Shown piece after piece: positions 1 to 6,910 of a stretch of DNA of 9,901 nt. Under the pieces are notes generated by a model. It was not told the origin of the DNA. It worked only from the letters and a program-made list of their open reading frames with translations, and ran no database searches. Made by a program: the position numbers and the translations under genes. How positions within the stretch are numbered: position 1 is the stretch's first letter; each line of letters starts with the position of its first letter. The stretch comes from Mollicutes bacterium (lineage in GTDB: Bacteria > Bacillota_I > Bacilli_A > Izemoplasmatales > Izemoplasmataceae). The DNA is taken from assembly GCA_003555335.1 (NCBI GenBank), contig PWHD01000046.1, positions 1-9,901 of the forward strand, given 5' to 3'.

Positions 1-609
1 GTAATCACCAGCTTCATTCTTACCATCACTCAGATATTCTATCGCCCCTTTGCTTTTTTTGACGACAATGTTCAAGAGATTGCGTCCGTAGTCCAACAAC
101 AACCGGAAACCTCTGACATCGTGCTCGGTGCGTTTATCGCGTTGATTGTCGGTTTGGTTCTCTATGTATACATCCCCTACACAAAGGACGGGAAAACAAT
201 AGGGAAGATTCTGATGCGCATCCGTGCGATTGACGCTTACGGAAGACCTCCCAGTCTCGCGCAGCACTTTATCCGTGCCATTGCGCTTTATTGGGAGTAT
301 GTCTATATCATTCTACTCTTGCTTTTACTGATTGATTTCGAAGTGTTCATGCTAGCCGAAGCGTTTGCCGCAATTTTATATACCGCGATCCTCATCATTT
401 CAGCCGCGATGATCATCGGTGACAGATATTCTCGTGGACTTCACGATATTCTGGCCAAAACATATGTCGTCGATGAAAATTATGACCCGAACCTTGATGA
501 GGAAGGCAATCCGACAACCATCCGCAACTGGGCCTTTAGGGAAACCAAAGACAGAGACGACGACTTTTTGAACATCTATGATGAAAACAATCCCTGGAAC
601 AAACGATAA
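1..609 (+). CDS. RDD-family integral membrane protein (5' end outside window)
   Basis: The frame is open from base 1, so the gene starts upstream of the window; 202 codons are visible and the stop is TAA. The visible part has a hydrophobic helix (codons about 41-58), a cytoplasmic stretch with GKTIGKILMRIRAID, two more hydrophobic segments around codons 101-114 and 118-138, and then RYSRGLHDILAKTYVV. The GKTIGK and RGLHDxLAxTxV signatures with membrane helices are the conserved features of the RDD family (known). The N-terminal helix carrying the first Arg/Asp of the name lies outside. RDD proteins are small inner-membrane proteins; some are linked to ion transport, but most have no assigned function. 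After the RDD domain comes a hydrophilic, acidic tail of about 45 residues ending NNPWNKR. It converges on the dihydrouridine synthase gene. Family confident, function unknown. Confidence 0.85.
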   Translation, partial: VITSFILTITQIFYRPFAFFDDNVQEIASVVQQQPETSDIVLGAFIALIVGLVLYVYIPYTKDGKTIGKILMRIRAIDAYGRPPSLAQHFIRAIALYWEYVYIILLLLLLIDFEVFMLAEAFAAILYTAILIISAAMIIGDRYSRGLHDILAKTYVVDENYDPNLDEEGNPTTIRNWAFRETKDRDDDFLNIYDENNPWNKR

Positions 610-610
610 A

Positions 611-646
611 GAAAAGGGTCGACAGCTTTCTTGGGTTGTCGACCCT
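611..646 (-). terminator. Intrinsic terminator of dus, possibly bidirectional
   Basis: A perfect 9-bp stem, GGGTCGACA at 616-624 with TGTCGACCC at 637-645, can be extended by a wobble pair and a C-G pair. On the minus strand the stem is followed by TTTTC (complement of 611-615) and more T-rich sequence, the form expected for ending the leftward dus transcript 12 nt after its stop codon. On the plus strand the downstream sequence is only weakly T-rich, so stopping the RDD gene transcript there is less certain. Confidence 0.75.
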
Positions 647-656
647 CATGCATTAT

Positions 657-1637
657 TCAATGCTCTTTTTTATGGCTGAGTCCTTCTTCGTATTCATCGA
701 TGATTTTATAGAATCGTTCCAAAGTCTCGCACTGTGTGATCTCTTTTTTGACAACGGTCGCACCCGGTAACCCTTTGATGTACCATGCGGCGTGCGAGCG
801 CATCTCAAGCAGCGCGATGTGTGCATCCTTATGTTCTTTCAAACTTTCGGCATGCTTTCTTATCATATTGATCCGTTCGGTATAGGGAATCTCTTTTTTA
901 TAACTCCCCGTATCAAGGTATTCGTTGATTTGGGAAATAAGCCACGGGTTCCCTCTTAACGCTCTTCCGACCATGATGGCGTCCACGCCCGTATAATCAA
1001 GCATGGCCTTGGCGTCTTCGGGTGTCTTGACGTCCCCGTTTCCGATTACAGGGATGCTGAGGGCTTGTTTAACCTCTCGGATGATATCCCAGTCCGCATC
1101 GCCACGATACATCTGGCTTTTCGTTCTTCCGTGAATGGTGATTAAAGCCACACCGGCCTTTTCAAGGCGCTTGGCAACACTCACAGCGTTTTTCTTGCCG
1201 TTGAAACCGGAACGTATTTTGGCACTGACCGGCTTGTTGGATGTAAGCACCATCGCTTTGACGAGGTGTTCCAATTTCTCTTCATCCTCCAGCAATGCCG
1301 AACCGGCACCGGTTTTTACGACTTTTGGTACCGGACAACCCGCATTGAGGTCAATGAACATCGCCGGCGTATTCAACGAGGCATATTTGGTCGCCGCGGT
1401 CAGATTTTCTTCATCACTACCGAAAAGTTGAAGAGCGACAGGCCCTTCGTTTTCATCCACTTCCATCATTTGAAGTGTTTTTTCATTTCTATGATTGATC
1501 GCTTTGTCACTAACCATCTCCGTGTAAATGAGGGCAGGGTCAAAGGCTTTTAATATTTTTCTGAAAGCCATGTTCGTTATGCCTGCCATAGGCGCGACAA
1601 CGACTTTTCTATCGGCAAAGAGTTTTTCGATCTTCAT
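657..1637 (-). CDS. dusB: tRNA-dihydrouridine synthase, DusB-type
   Basis: FMN-dependent, NADPH-using enzyme that reduces specific uridines in tRNA to dihydrouridine; cytosolic. The 326-aa length is normal. Residues 15-24 ([10 protein letters not shown]) form the N-terminal flavin-binding loop. NAGCPVPK at 98-105 carries the catalytic Cys101, which protonates the uracil ring. Lys140, His169 in [20 protein letters not shown] (199-202) and GRALRGNP (224-231) are the usual FMN and phosphate contacts of the TIM barrel. A helical C-terminal tRNA-binding domain follows. The ATG at 1637 has a GGTGAG Shine-Dalgarno at 1643-1648 with 5-nt spacing. It is divergent from hslO; dus and hslO are also close neighbours in Bacillus. 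Assignment to DusB rather than another Dus subgroup rests on overall resemblance to Bacillota proteins, so the exact uridine modified is an inference. Confidence 0.95.
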   Translation of the reverse strand: MKIEKLFADRKVVVAPMAGITNMAFRKILKAFDPALIYTEMVSDKAINHRNEKTLQMMEVDENEGPVALQLFGSDEENLTAATKYASLNTPAMFIDLNAGCPVPKVVKTGAGSALLEDEEKLEHLVKAMVLTSNKPVSAKIRSGFNGKKNAVSVAKRLEKAGVALITIHGRTKSQMYRGDADWDIIREVKQALSIPVIGNGDVKTPEDAKAMLDYTGVDAIMVGRALRGNPWLISQINEYLDTGSYKKEIPYTERINMIRKHAESLKEHKDAHIALLEMRSHAAWYIKGLPGATVVKKEITQCETLERFYKIIDEYEEGLSHKKEH

Positions 1638-1666
1638 GCTCTCTCACCATCCCTTTTGGCATATGT

Positions 1667-1695
1667 ATTGTGCCACATTATCCATTTTAAATCAA
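1667..1695 (-). promoter_or_regulatory. Probable dus promoter
   Basis: On the minus strand, TTGATT (1690-1695) lies 17 nt upstream of CACAAT (1667-1672), which is preceded by TGG, an extended -10 (TGn) arrangement. Each hexamer matches the vegetative consensus at 4 of 6 positions. The predicted start near 1660 leaves a leader of about 23 nt containing the dus Shine-Dalgarno. The -35 lies inside a perfect 12-bp palindrome (1690-1701). Confidence 0.5.
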
Positions 1696-1700
1696 TTGAT

Positions 1701-1728
1701 TTGTGATAAATTGAATATATGCTATAAT
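1701..1728 (+). promoter_or_regulatory. hslO promoter with extended -10
   Basis: TATAAT at 1723-1728 is a perfect -10 and is preceded by TGC, giving an extended -10. The best -35 is TTGTGA at 1701-1706 (4 of 6, 16-nt spacer), which is weak, as is common with extended -10 promoters. The expected start is 1734-1736, only 9-11 nt before the chosen hslO ATG. Confidence 0.7.
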
Positions 1729-1734
1729 ATGCGC

Positions 1735-1740
1735 GGTGAT
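1735..1740 (+). promoter_or_regulatory. hslO Shine-Dalgarno that decides the start
   Basis: GGTGAT lies 4 nt before the ATG at 1745. An in-frame GTG at 1736 sits within this motif, has no Shine-Dalgarno of its own, and coincides with the predicted transcription start. The ATG is therefore preferred. The motif would lie at the extreme 5' end of the mRNA. Confidence 0.6.
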
Positions 1741-1744
1741 AAAA

Positions 1745-2623
1745 ATGAAAGATTATTTAGCAAAAGCATACGCATTTGACGGCAGAGTACGACTCTATGC
1801 CGCAAGAACCACCAACCTCGTCCACGAGGCTCAAAAAATTCATGGCCTCTGGCCATCAAGTTCCGCAGCACTCGGAAGGTTGCTGACGGGTGGAGTCATC
1901 ATGGGCGCGATGTACAAAGAAAACCAGGAGCTGACTATACGCATCGAGTCCGACGGACCGATCGAAGGCATGGTGGTGACCACCAATGCGAACGGCGGTG
2001 TACGCGGGTATGTCGGCAATCCAAAGCTCTTTTTCCAGTACAACAGTGGCGATATCAACGTCTCACAGGCGATAGGAAACGGAAAAATGCATGTGACCAA
2101 GGATTTGAAGGTCCGTGACATTTTCACATCCACCGCGGCGCTTCAGACCGGAGAAATAGCGGAAGACATGGCTTATTATTTTACGGCAAGCGAGCAAATT
2201 CCATCCGCAGTCTCGCTCGGTGTCAAAGTGGATACGGATAACACCGTTCTGCATGCCGGTGGCTTCATCCTCCAAAGAATGCCCGGGTGCCCCGATGAGA
2301 CGATCAGTCTGATTGAAGAACGGCTCAATGATATCAAGCCCTCAACGAAGATGCTTGAGGAAGGCTACACACCTGAGGACATGATACAGGAAATCACGCA
2401 TGGCGACCATAAAATCCTGCATACCATGGACCTTGCTTACAGCTGTGATTGCAATCGTGAAAAATTTGAGCGCGGGCTGATATCACTCGGAGCCGAACAG
2501 CTTGAACAAATCAAAAAAGAAGACGGCCAGATTGAAACCGTGTGCCATTTCTGCCAAAGCAAATACACTTTTGACGAAGACCAGATCAATACGTTGATCG
2601 AAGAAACAAAAAACAACTCATAA
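1745..2623 (+). CDS. hslO: Hsp33 redox-regulated holdase chaperone
   Basis: Cytosolic ATP-independent chaperone, inactive when reduced with zinc bound. Oxidative stress combined with unfolding releases zinc, forms disulfides and exposes the client-binding surface. From the ATG the protein is 292 aa, a normal length. The N-terminal Hsp33 fold includes the family pattern SSSAALGRLLTGGVIMGAMYK and GPIEGMVVTTNANGGVRGYV. The C-terminal redox switch is intact: CDC (Cys234, Cys236) and CHFC (Cys267, Cys270). This is almost the same spacing as the E. coli zinc-binding cysteines (232, 234, 265, 268), so the protein should be a functional sensor. It has its own promoter and terminator, so it is monocistronic. 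The alternative GTG start at 1736 would add three residues. Confidence 0.96.
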   Translation: MKDYLAKAYAFDGRVRLYAARTTNLVHEAQKIHGLWPSSSAALGRLLTGGVIMGAMYKENQELTIRIESDGPIEGMVVTTNANGGVRGYVGNPKLFFQYNSGDINVSQAIGNGKMHVTKDLKVRDIFTSTAALQTGEIAEDMAYYFTASEQIPSAVSLGVKVDTDNTVLHAGGFILQRMPGCPDETISLIEERLNDIKPSTKMLEEGYTPEDMIQEITHGDHKILHTMDLAYSCDCNREKFERGLISLGAEQLEQIKKEDGQIETVCHFCQSKYTFDEDQINTLIEETKNNS

Positions 2624-2632
2624 ACACGTTTG

Positions 2633-2658
2633 GGCGCCTGATGGACAGGCGCCTTTTT
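2633..2658 (+). terminator. Intrinsic terminator of hslO
   Basis: A perfect 8-bp GC-rich stem, GGCGCCTG (2633-2640) and CAGGCGCC (2646-2653), closes a 5-nt loop and is followed directly by TTTTT (2654-2658). It starts 9 nt after the hslO stop codon. Confidence 0.95.
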
Positions 2659-2662
2659 AATG

Positions 2663-2702
2663 GCTTTATCAAGACGTAGTAATGTTTATCTTCGGATAAA
2701 GC
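2663..2702. other. Alternative hairpins sharing one arm
   Basis: GATAAA (2695-2700) can pair with the adjacent TTTATC (2685-2690) to make a 6-bp hairpin capped by the extra-stable C(UUCG)G tetraloop in the plus-strand RNA. Extended to GATAAAGC (2695-2702), it can instead pair with GCTTTATC (2663-2670) in an 8-bp stem. The two pairings exclude each other. No open reading frame or clear promoter is associated, so any role is unknown. Confidence 0.4.
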
Positions 2703-2740
2703 ATAACGCTTCATTGTATGATTTACAGGTGAAACTGCAA

Positions 2741-2781
2741 GGGGCATACCACCCGGTTAATTGAGGGGTGTGGTATGCCCC
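2741..2781. repeat. Long inverted repeat, 12-bp perfect arms
   Basis: GGGGCATACCAC (2741-2752) is exactly complementary to GTGGTATGCCCC (2770-2781). Two further C-G pairs form if T2769 is bulged. The loop is 12-17 nt. Neither strand has a T-tract directly after the stem, so it does not fit a standard intrinsic terminator, and both flanking genes already have one. It may be an intergenic palindromic repeat element or part of a structured RNA. Confidence 0.6.
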
Positions 2782-2820
2782 TTCGAATCCTGCTTTTTGG
2801 AAAGCTGACATGACTCATAG

Positions 2821-2853
2821 AAAAACCTGCATTCCATGTGTGAATGCAGGTTT
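2821..2853 (-). terminator. Intrinsic terminator of glnA
   Basis: The 12-bp inverted repeat 2823-2834 / 2842-2853 has core GAATGCAGG. On the minus strand it is followed by TTTTT (complement of 2821-2825). It lies directly behind the glnA stop codon TAG at 2858-2860. Confidence 0.9.
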
Positions 2854-2857
2854 CTTA

Positions 2858-4192
2858 CTAAAGAGCTTTCAGATAGCGGTCGATTTCCCATTTGGTCACC
2901 GATTTCCGGTAGTCGTTCCATTCTTTTTCTTTCGCCTTGATGAATTTATTGAAAACATGTTCACCGAGTGTCTCTTTCATCAAGTCGCAATTTTTGAGTT
3001 CCTTCAATGCGTCCTTGAGGTTTTCGGGAAGGTTCTCAACACCAAGTGCTTCACGTTGTGCACGCTTCAGCTTATACAGGTTCTCTGCGATTGGTTTTAC
3101 GTGAATACGTTTGTTTTCGATGCCGTCAAGACCTGCCGCAAGCACGACACTCATCGCAAGGTATGGATTCGCTGCGGGATCTGTCGATCGTATTTCAGTC
3201 CGTGTGGCGTTTTCTCTGGCGGAGGGGATTCGGATCATGGCGGTCCGGTTCGCATCGCTCCAGGCAACGTAGATGGGAGCCTCATAGCCGGGAACCAGTC
3301 GTTTATAGGAGTTTACAATCGGATTGGTCACTGCGGTGAAATGGCGCGCATGATGCAAAAGCCCCGATAGGAAGTACTGGCATGTATCCGATAGCTTGAA
3401 CGGTTTCTCCGGATCATAGAATGTATTTCGCCCGCTTGCGTCACTCAAAGAACAATTTGTGTGCATTCCCGAGCCATTGACGGATTCAATCGGTTTGGGC
3501 ATGAATGTCGCGTGCAGTCCATGGCGCTTGGCGACATTGCGTACCACAAGCTTGAATGTCTGAAGTTGATCACAGGCTTCAAGCGCATCGTTGAACTCGA
3601 AATTGATCTCGTGCTGTGAAGGGGCGACTTCGTGATGCGAGGCTTCCATTGAGAAGTTCAACTTCTGAAGTTCAAGAACGATGTCCCTGCGGCATTCCTC
3701 CGCGCCGTCAACGGGTGCGAGGTCGAAGTATCCGCCATAGTCGTTGAAGTCGCGTGTGATTTCATCGCTGCCATTTCGTTTGAATAAGAAGAACTCCGGC
3801 TCGACGCCAATCTGGAATTTCTCGAATCCGAGCGCCTTCATTTTTTTAAGATTGCGTTTTAAAACGAATCTTGGATCCCCTTCGAACGGGGTGCCATCCG
3901 GTTTATAGACATCGCATATCAATCTTGCCACGTTGCCGTAGATGCTGTTTTCCCATGTCAGGACCATCCATGTCGAAATGTCTGGTCGCAAGTACATGTC
4001 GGCTTCTTCGATTCGTGCGAAACCGTCAATAGAGGATCCATCGAACATGACTTTGTTTTCAAGACTCGCATCTAGACCCGTGATTGGAATTTCCACGTTT
4101 TTGATGGTGCCGTGTATGTCCGTGAAACATAATCGTACATATTTTACATTGTGTTTCTCTGCGTCGTCTTTGATTTTCTCTTTTGTCCACAT
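2858..4192 (-). CDS. glnA: Glutamine synthetase, type I-alpha
   Basis: ATP-dependent ligation of ammonia to glutamate, the main ammonium-assimilation step; a cytosolic dodecamer. From the ATG at 4192 it is 444 aa, the same length as Bacillus subtilis GlnA. An upstream in-frame ATG at 4201 is rejected because the Shine-Dalgarno (AAGGGATGG) would touch or overlap it. Visible motifs: MFDGSSIDGFARIEE (49-63); EPEFFLF (131-137), with a metal-ligand glutamate; EASHHEVAPSQHEINF (183-198); NGSGMHTNCS (239-248); and NPIVNSYKRLVPGYEAP, with flap Glu304 at the Bacillus position. NRTAMIRIP (315-323) and TRTEIRSTDPAANPYLA (330-346) follow. R60 matches the arginine that makes Bacillus-type GS feedback-sensitive to glutamine (family knowledge). 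No glnR gene lies upstream. It has its own promoter and terminator, but read-through from the MATE gene is possible. Confidence 0.97.
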   Translation of the reverse strand: MWTKEKIKDDAEKHNVKYVRLCFTDIHGTIKNVEIPITGLDASLENKVMFDGSSIDGFARIEEADMYLRPDISTWMVLTWENSIYGNVARLICDVYKPDGTPFEGDPRFVLKRNLKKMKALGFEKFQIGVEPEFFLFKRNGSDEITRDFNDYGGYFDLAPVDGAEECRRDIVLELQKLNFSMEASHHEVAPSQHEINFEFNDALEACDQLQTFKLVVRNVAKRHGLHATFMPKPIESVNGSGMHTNCSLSDASGRNTFYDPEKPFKLSDTCQYFLSGLLHHARHFTAVTNPIVNSYKRLVPGYEAPIYVAWSDANRTAMIRIPSARENATRTEIRSTDPAANPYLAMSVVLAAGLDGIENKRIHVKPIAENLYKLKRAQREALGVENLPENLKDALKELKNCDLMKETLGEHVFNKFIKAKEKEWNDYRKSVTKWEIDRYLKAL

Positions 4193-4223
4193 AGTATCCA
4201 TCCCTTACATACATTTTTCATTA

Positions 4224-4252
4224 ATTATACTGAAAAATTTTCATCCATGCAA
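4224..4252 (-). promoter_or_regulatory. glnA promoter with inverted repeat in the spacer
   Basis: On the minus strand a perfect TATAAT (4224-4229) lies 17 nt from TTGCAT (4247-4252, matching only TTG of the -35). The start is predicted near 4217, giving a leader of about 25 nt. The spacer contains the inverted repeat TGAAAAATTTTCA (4231-4243), a possible operator. It does not match the Bacillus GlnR/TnrA box TGTNAN7TNACA. Confidence 0.6.
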
Positions 4253-4255
4253 GGG

Positions 4256-5575
4256 TCAGTGTGCAACCTGTTTGCCGACCCAATCTCTTTTAAGCCAGCG
4301 CGTGAACACGAGGATACCCCTCATGCATTCGTCCGACGCAAGTCCGATCATGATGCCGATCAAACCGAGCTCAAGCCTCAGGCCAAGCACATAAGAGAGC
4401 CCCACCGTCAAACCGAGCATGCTGATGATCGCGATGACAACCGGGAAAATGACATCCCCGCTTGCGCGCAATGAAAAAATTACGACAAGATTTGTCAGTC
4501 TTCCGACTTCCAGGGCAATCACAATCAGCATGGCGTTTCTCCCCATACTAATGATTTCAGGGTTGTCTGTAAAGATGCCCAAGATGGTTTCTGCATTCAA
4601 ATACATGAGGACTGATACACCAAGAACGACAACAATCGCTTTTTTGAGCGTCGTGATAGTCCGCGAAAACGCCTGGTCATAGTTGAACGCACCGACATTC
4701 CAACCCACAATCACCATGTTGCCTTGTGCAAGCGCAAGGGAGAATACAAGCACCGGAAGCGTCATGTTGTGGATATAGACATGCGTTGTCACCGCAAACG
4801 TTCCAATCGTGTTGAGGAACGAAAGAATGACCACTTGTGTGAACTGATAGACAAAATGTTCGAGTGCGGATGGGACTCCGATCTTGATGATCTTGAAAAA
4901 GTGGTTTTTAAGGGGGGCGAATTTCAAGAAGAAAGGATGAATGCCCAGCTTGACGTAAAGGAAGATGAGGACCAACACCATGGCGGTGCCTTTTGAGATG
5001 AACGAGGCGATGGCCGCGCCTTGAACACCGAGCTCAGGCGCGATGCCGACGCCGAATATGAGAAAGAAATTCAAGATGACGTTCAGTATGTTGACACCCC
5101 CGACAATCATCATGACCAGTTTTGTCTTTCCGAAGCTCTTGAAACCGGCGCTCGACGCTTGGGTCATCGCAATGAACAAAAGTCCTATGACAGTGATTCT
5201 GAAATAGGTGATTGAATCGGTGTATATCGAATCATCGACACGAATCAGGGCGTAAAGTCCTGTTGCGGCGATTTGAAGGATGATCACAAGCACCAGTGCG
5301 ACAAGCACATTGGTAAACAATCCGCTTTTAATGGCGCTTTTTGCGTCTTTTTCCTTATTTGCCCCCAGATATTGGGCAACGACCACACCAACACCAATCG
5401 CCACGACATTGAGAAGCACAGTAAAAAGGTTGGTAATACGTTGTGCATTACCAACGGCGGCGACGGAAAGATCCGAATATTGTGAAAGCATCAGCGTATC
5501 GGCGATGCCAAGCATCATGAAAAACAATAACTCCACATAAATCGGCCATGATAGTTTGAAGAGGTTTTTTTGCAT
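4256..5575 (-). CDS. MATE-family multidrug/cation antiporter
   Basis: Twelve-helix cytoplasmic-membrane exporter expected to exchange H+ or Na+ for organic cations, drugs or metabolites. From the ATG at 5575 it is 439 aa, within the usual 430-480. The start LFKLSWPIYVELLFFMMLGIADTLMLSQYS (residues 5-34) is the typical first MATE helix with the conserved P/D pattern, followed by VAAVGNAQRI (38-47) and VAQYLGANKEKDAKSA (66-81). The second half-repeat starts near FFKIIKIGVPSALEHFVY and has AQGNMVIVGWNVGAFNYDQA. A longer frame starts at TTG (5605) without Shine-Dalgarno support; AAAGGG lies 10 nt before the ATG. It has its own promoter. No terminator follows before the glnA promoter, so some transcripts may continue into glnA. 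The substrate cannot be predicted from sequence. Confidence 0.93.
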   Translation of the reverse strand: MQKNLFKLSWPIYVELLFFMMLGIADTLMLSQYSDLSVAAVGNAQRITNLFTVLLNVVAIGVGVVVAQYLGANKEKDAKSAIKSGLFTNVLVALVLVIILQIAATGLYALIRVDDSIYTDSITYFRITVIGLLFIAMTQASSAGFKSFGKTKLVMMIVGGVNILNVILNFFLIFGVGIAPELGVQGAAIASFISKGTAMVLVLIFLYVKLGIHPFFLKFAPLKNHFFKIIKIGVPSALEHFVYQFTQVVILSFLNTIGTFAVTTHVYIHNMTLPVLVFSLALAQGNMVIVGWNVGAFNYDQAFSRTITTLKKAIVVVLGVSVLMYLNAETILGIFTDNPEIISMGRNAMLIVIALEVGRLTNLVVIFSLRASGDVIFPVVIAIISMLGLTVGLSYVLGLRLELGLIGIMIGLASDECMRGILVFTRWLKRDWVGKQVAH

Positions 5576-5610
5576 GCGGTCATTTCCCTTTCTCTTAAAA
5601 AGCAAATACC

Positions 5611-5640
5611 ATTATAACAAAAAACCACCACGAATGTGAT
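5611..5640 (-). promoter_or_regulatory. MATE gene promoter overlapping the glyA terminator
   Basis: On the minus strand TATAAT (5611-5616) is preceded by TGT, an extended -10. The best -35 is ATCACA (5635-5640, 4 of 6, 18-nt spacer), which lies inside the glyA terminator hairpin. The predicted start is around 5604, about 29 nt before the MATE ATG. Confidence 0.65.
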
Positions 5641-5643
5641 GGT
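5619..5643 (-). terminator. Intrinsic terminator of glyA
   Basis: On the minus strand, ACCATCAC (complement of 5636-5643) pairs with GTGGTGGT (complement of 5624-5631) in an 8-bp stem with one wobble and an ATTC loop. It is followed by TTTTT (5619-5623). It starts 15 nt after the glyA stop codon. Confidence 0.88.
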
Positions 5644-5658
5644 TTTTATGAAACGATG

Positions 5659-6900
5659 TCATGTGTAAAGCGGAAACTTTTTGGTGAGTTCGCCCACTTG
5701 CATCCGGATCTGGTCCAGTACGAAGTCATTACCGGGGTTCATCAGCGCATCAAAGATGAGTTTCGCCACGTTACGCATGGCCTCCGCATCAAACCCGCGG
5801 GTTGTGAGCGCCGGGGTGCCCAGACGAATGCCGCTGGTGATGAACGGTTTTTCCGAATCGTTGGGAACGGTATTTTTATTGCATGTGATATGGACGTTCT
5901 CAAGAAGATTTTCCGCATCTTTCCCGGTCAGTCCGGTGAGTGTTTTCACCTCGACCAGCATAAGATGGTTGTCCGTGCCTCCGCTGATCACATTGAAACC
6001 GAGTCGTTTGAGCTCATCCGCCAAAGCTTTCGCGTTGGCGATGACTTTGGACTGATACACTTTGAAATCCGGAGTCAGCGCTTCTTTGAACGCAGCCGCT
6101 TTAGCGGCGATGATATGCATCAGCGGACCGCCTTGGATTCCTGGGAATACCGTCCGATTGACGCGCTTGTATATTTCTTTGTCATTGGTAAGGATGATGC
6201 CACCGCGGGGGCCTCTTAAAGTCTTATGGGTTGTTGATGTGACAATGTCGGCAACTTCACAAGGGTTGTTGTGAAGGCCTGCAGCAATCAGTCCGGCGAT
6301 ATGGGCCATATCCACCATCAGATACGCTCCGACTTCATCCGCGATTTCACGAAACTTTTTGAAGTCGATCTCGCGTGAATAGGCGCTGGCTCCGGCGATA
6401 ATCAAGGCTGGCTTGATTTCATGTGCTTTGCTTCGCACGCCCTCATAGTCGATCCGTTCATCCTTTTCACTTACGCCATAGCTGTGAAACTCGTAATCGA
6501 TGCCACTGAAATTCAGGGGATGACCGTGGGTCAGATGACCGCCGTGATCAAGACTCATCCCGAGAACTCTGTCCTTGTTCTTGATAAGCGCACGCAAAGC
6601 CGCCATATTGGCCGTGGAGCCAGAATGCGCCTGCACGTTCGCGTATTTCACTTTGAAAAGCTCCTTGGCGCGTTCACGCGCCAGGTTTTCAACCGTATCA
6701 ACGTGCTCACAACCGCCGTAATAGCGTTTTTTCGGATAGCCTTCCGCATACTTGTTCGTCAAAATGGATCCATCCGCCTCAAGCACCGCCTCGCTGACGA
6801 AATTTTCGCTCGCGATCAGCTCAAGATGCGCTTCTTGGCGACGCTTTTCCTTATCAAGCGCCTCATACAGTTGGGGATCCTGATTCTTTATTGCATTCAT
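5659..6900 (-). CDS. glyA: Serine hydroxymethyltransferase
   Basis: PLP enzyme converting serine plus tetrahydrofolate to glycine plus 5,10-methylene-tetrahydrofolate, the main entry of one-carbon units; a cytosolic dimer or tetramer. From the ATG at 6900 it is 413 aa, typical of bacterial SHMT. Visible: [12 protein letters not shown] (25-36), [15 protein letters not shown] (49-63), the PLP phosphate loop [11 protein letters not shown] (92-102), Asp197 and His200 in VDMAHIAGL, the Schiff-base Lys226 in [13 protein letters not shown], and Arg359 in [14 protein letters not shown], which binds the substrate carboxylate. A frame extension to 6963 is rejected because AGGAGG (6907-6912) sits 6 nt before this ATG. 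That Shine-Dalgarno overlaps the stop codon of the upstream DUF1461 gene 10 nt away, so the two are probably translationally coupled. folD, its pathway partner, lies one transcription unit upstream. Confidence 0.98.
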   Translation of the reverse strand: MNAIKNQDPQLYEALDKEKRRQEAHLELIASENFVSEAVLEADGSILTNKYAEGYPKKRYYGGCEHVDTVENLARERAKELFKVKYANVQAHSGSTANMAALRALIKNKDRVLGMSLDHGGHLTHGHPLNFSGIDYEFHSYGVSEKDERIDYEGVRSKAHEIKPALIIAGASAYSREIDFKKFREIADEVGAYLMVDMAHIAGLIAAGLHNNPCEVADIVTSTTHKTLRGPRGGIILTNDKEIYKRVNRTVFPGIQGGPLMHIIAAKAAAFKEALTPDFKVYQSKVIANAKALADELKRLGFNVISGGTDNHLMLVEVKTLTGLTGKDAENLLENVHITCNKNTVPNDSEKPFITSGIRLGTPALTTRGFDAEAMRNVAKLIFDALMNPGNDFVLDQIRMQVGELTKKFPLYT

Positions 6901-6910
6901 ACATATCCTC

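Noticed and set aside
2776..2792. TTCGAATCC resembling the T-arm of a tRNA
   Set aside because: The flanking bases do not form a 5-bp T-stem, and there is no anticodon arm or acceptor pairing upstream; the adjacent sequence belongs to the 12-bp inverted repeat instead.
2768..3370. A 200-codon plus-strand open frame antisense to glnA
   Set aside because: It lies almost entirely opposite glnA, whose protein is fully recognisable, and its translation resembles no family. It is a shadow frame of the GC-patterned coding strand.
5576..5605. TTG start for the MATE protein at 5605
   Set aside because: It adds ten charged residues before the first helix, has no Shine-Dalgarno, and the predicted transcription start is at about the same place.
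5656..6219. A 187-codon plus-strand open frame antisense to glyA
   Set aside because: Entirely opposite the conserved glyA coding sequence, with no family resemblance.
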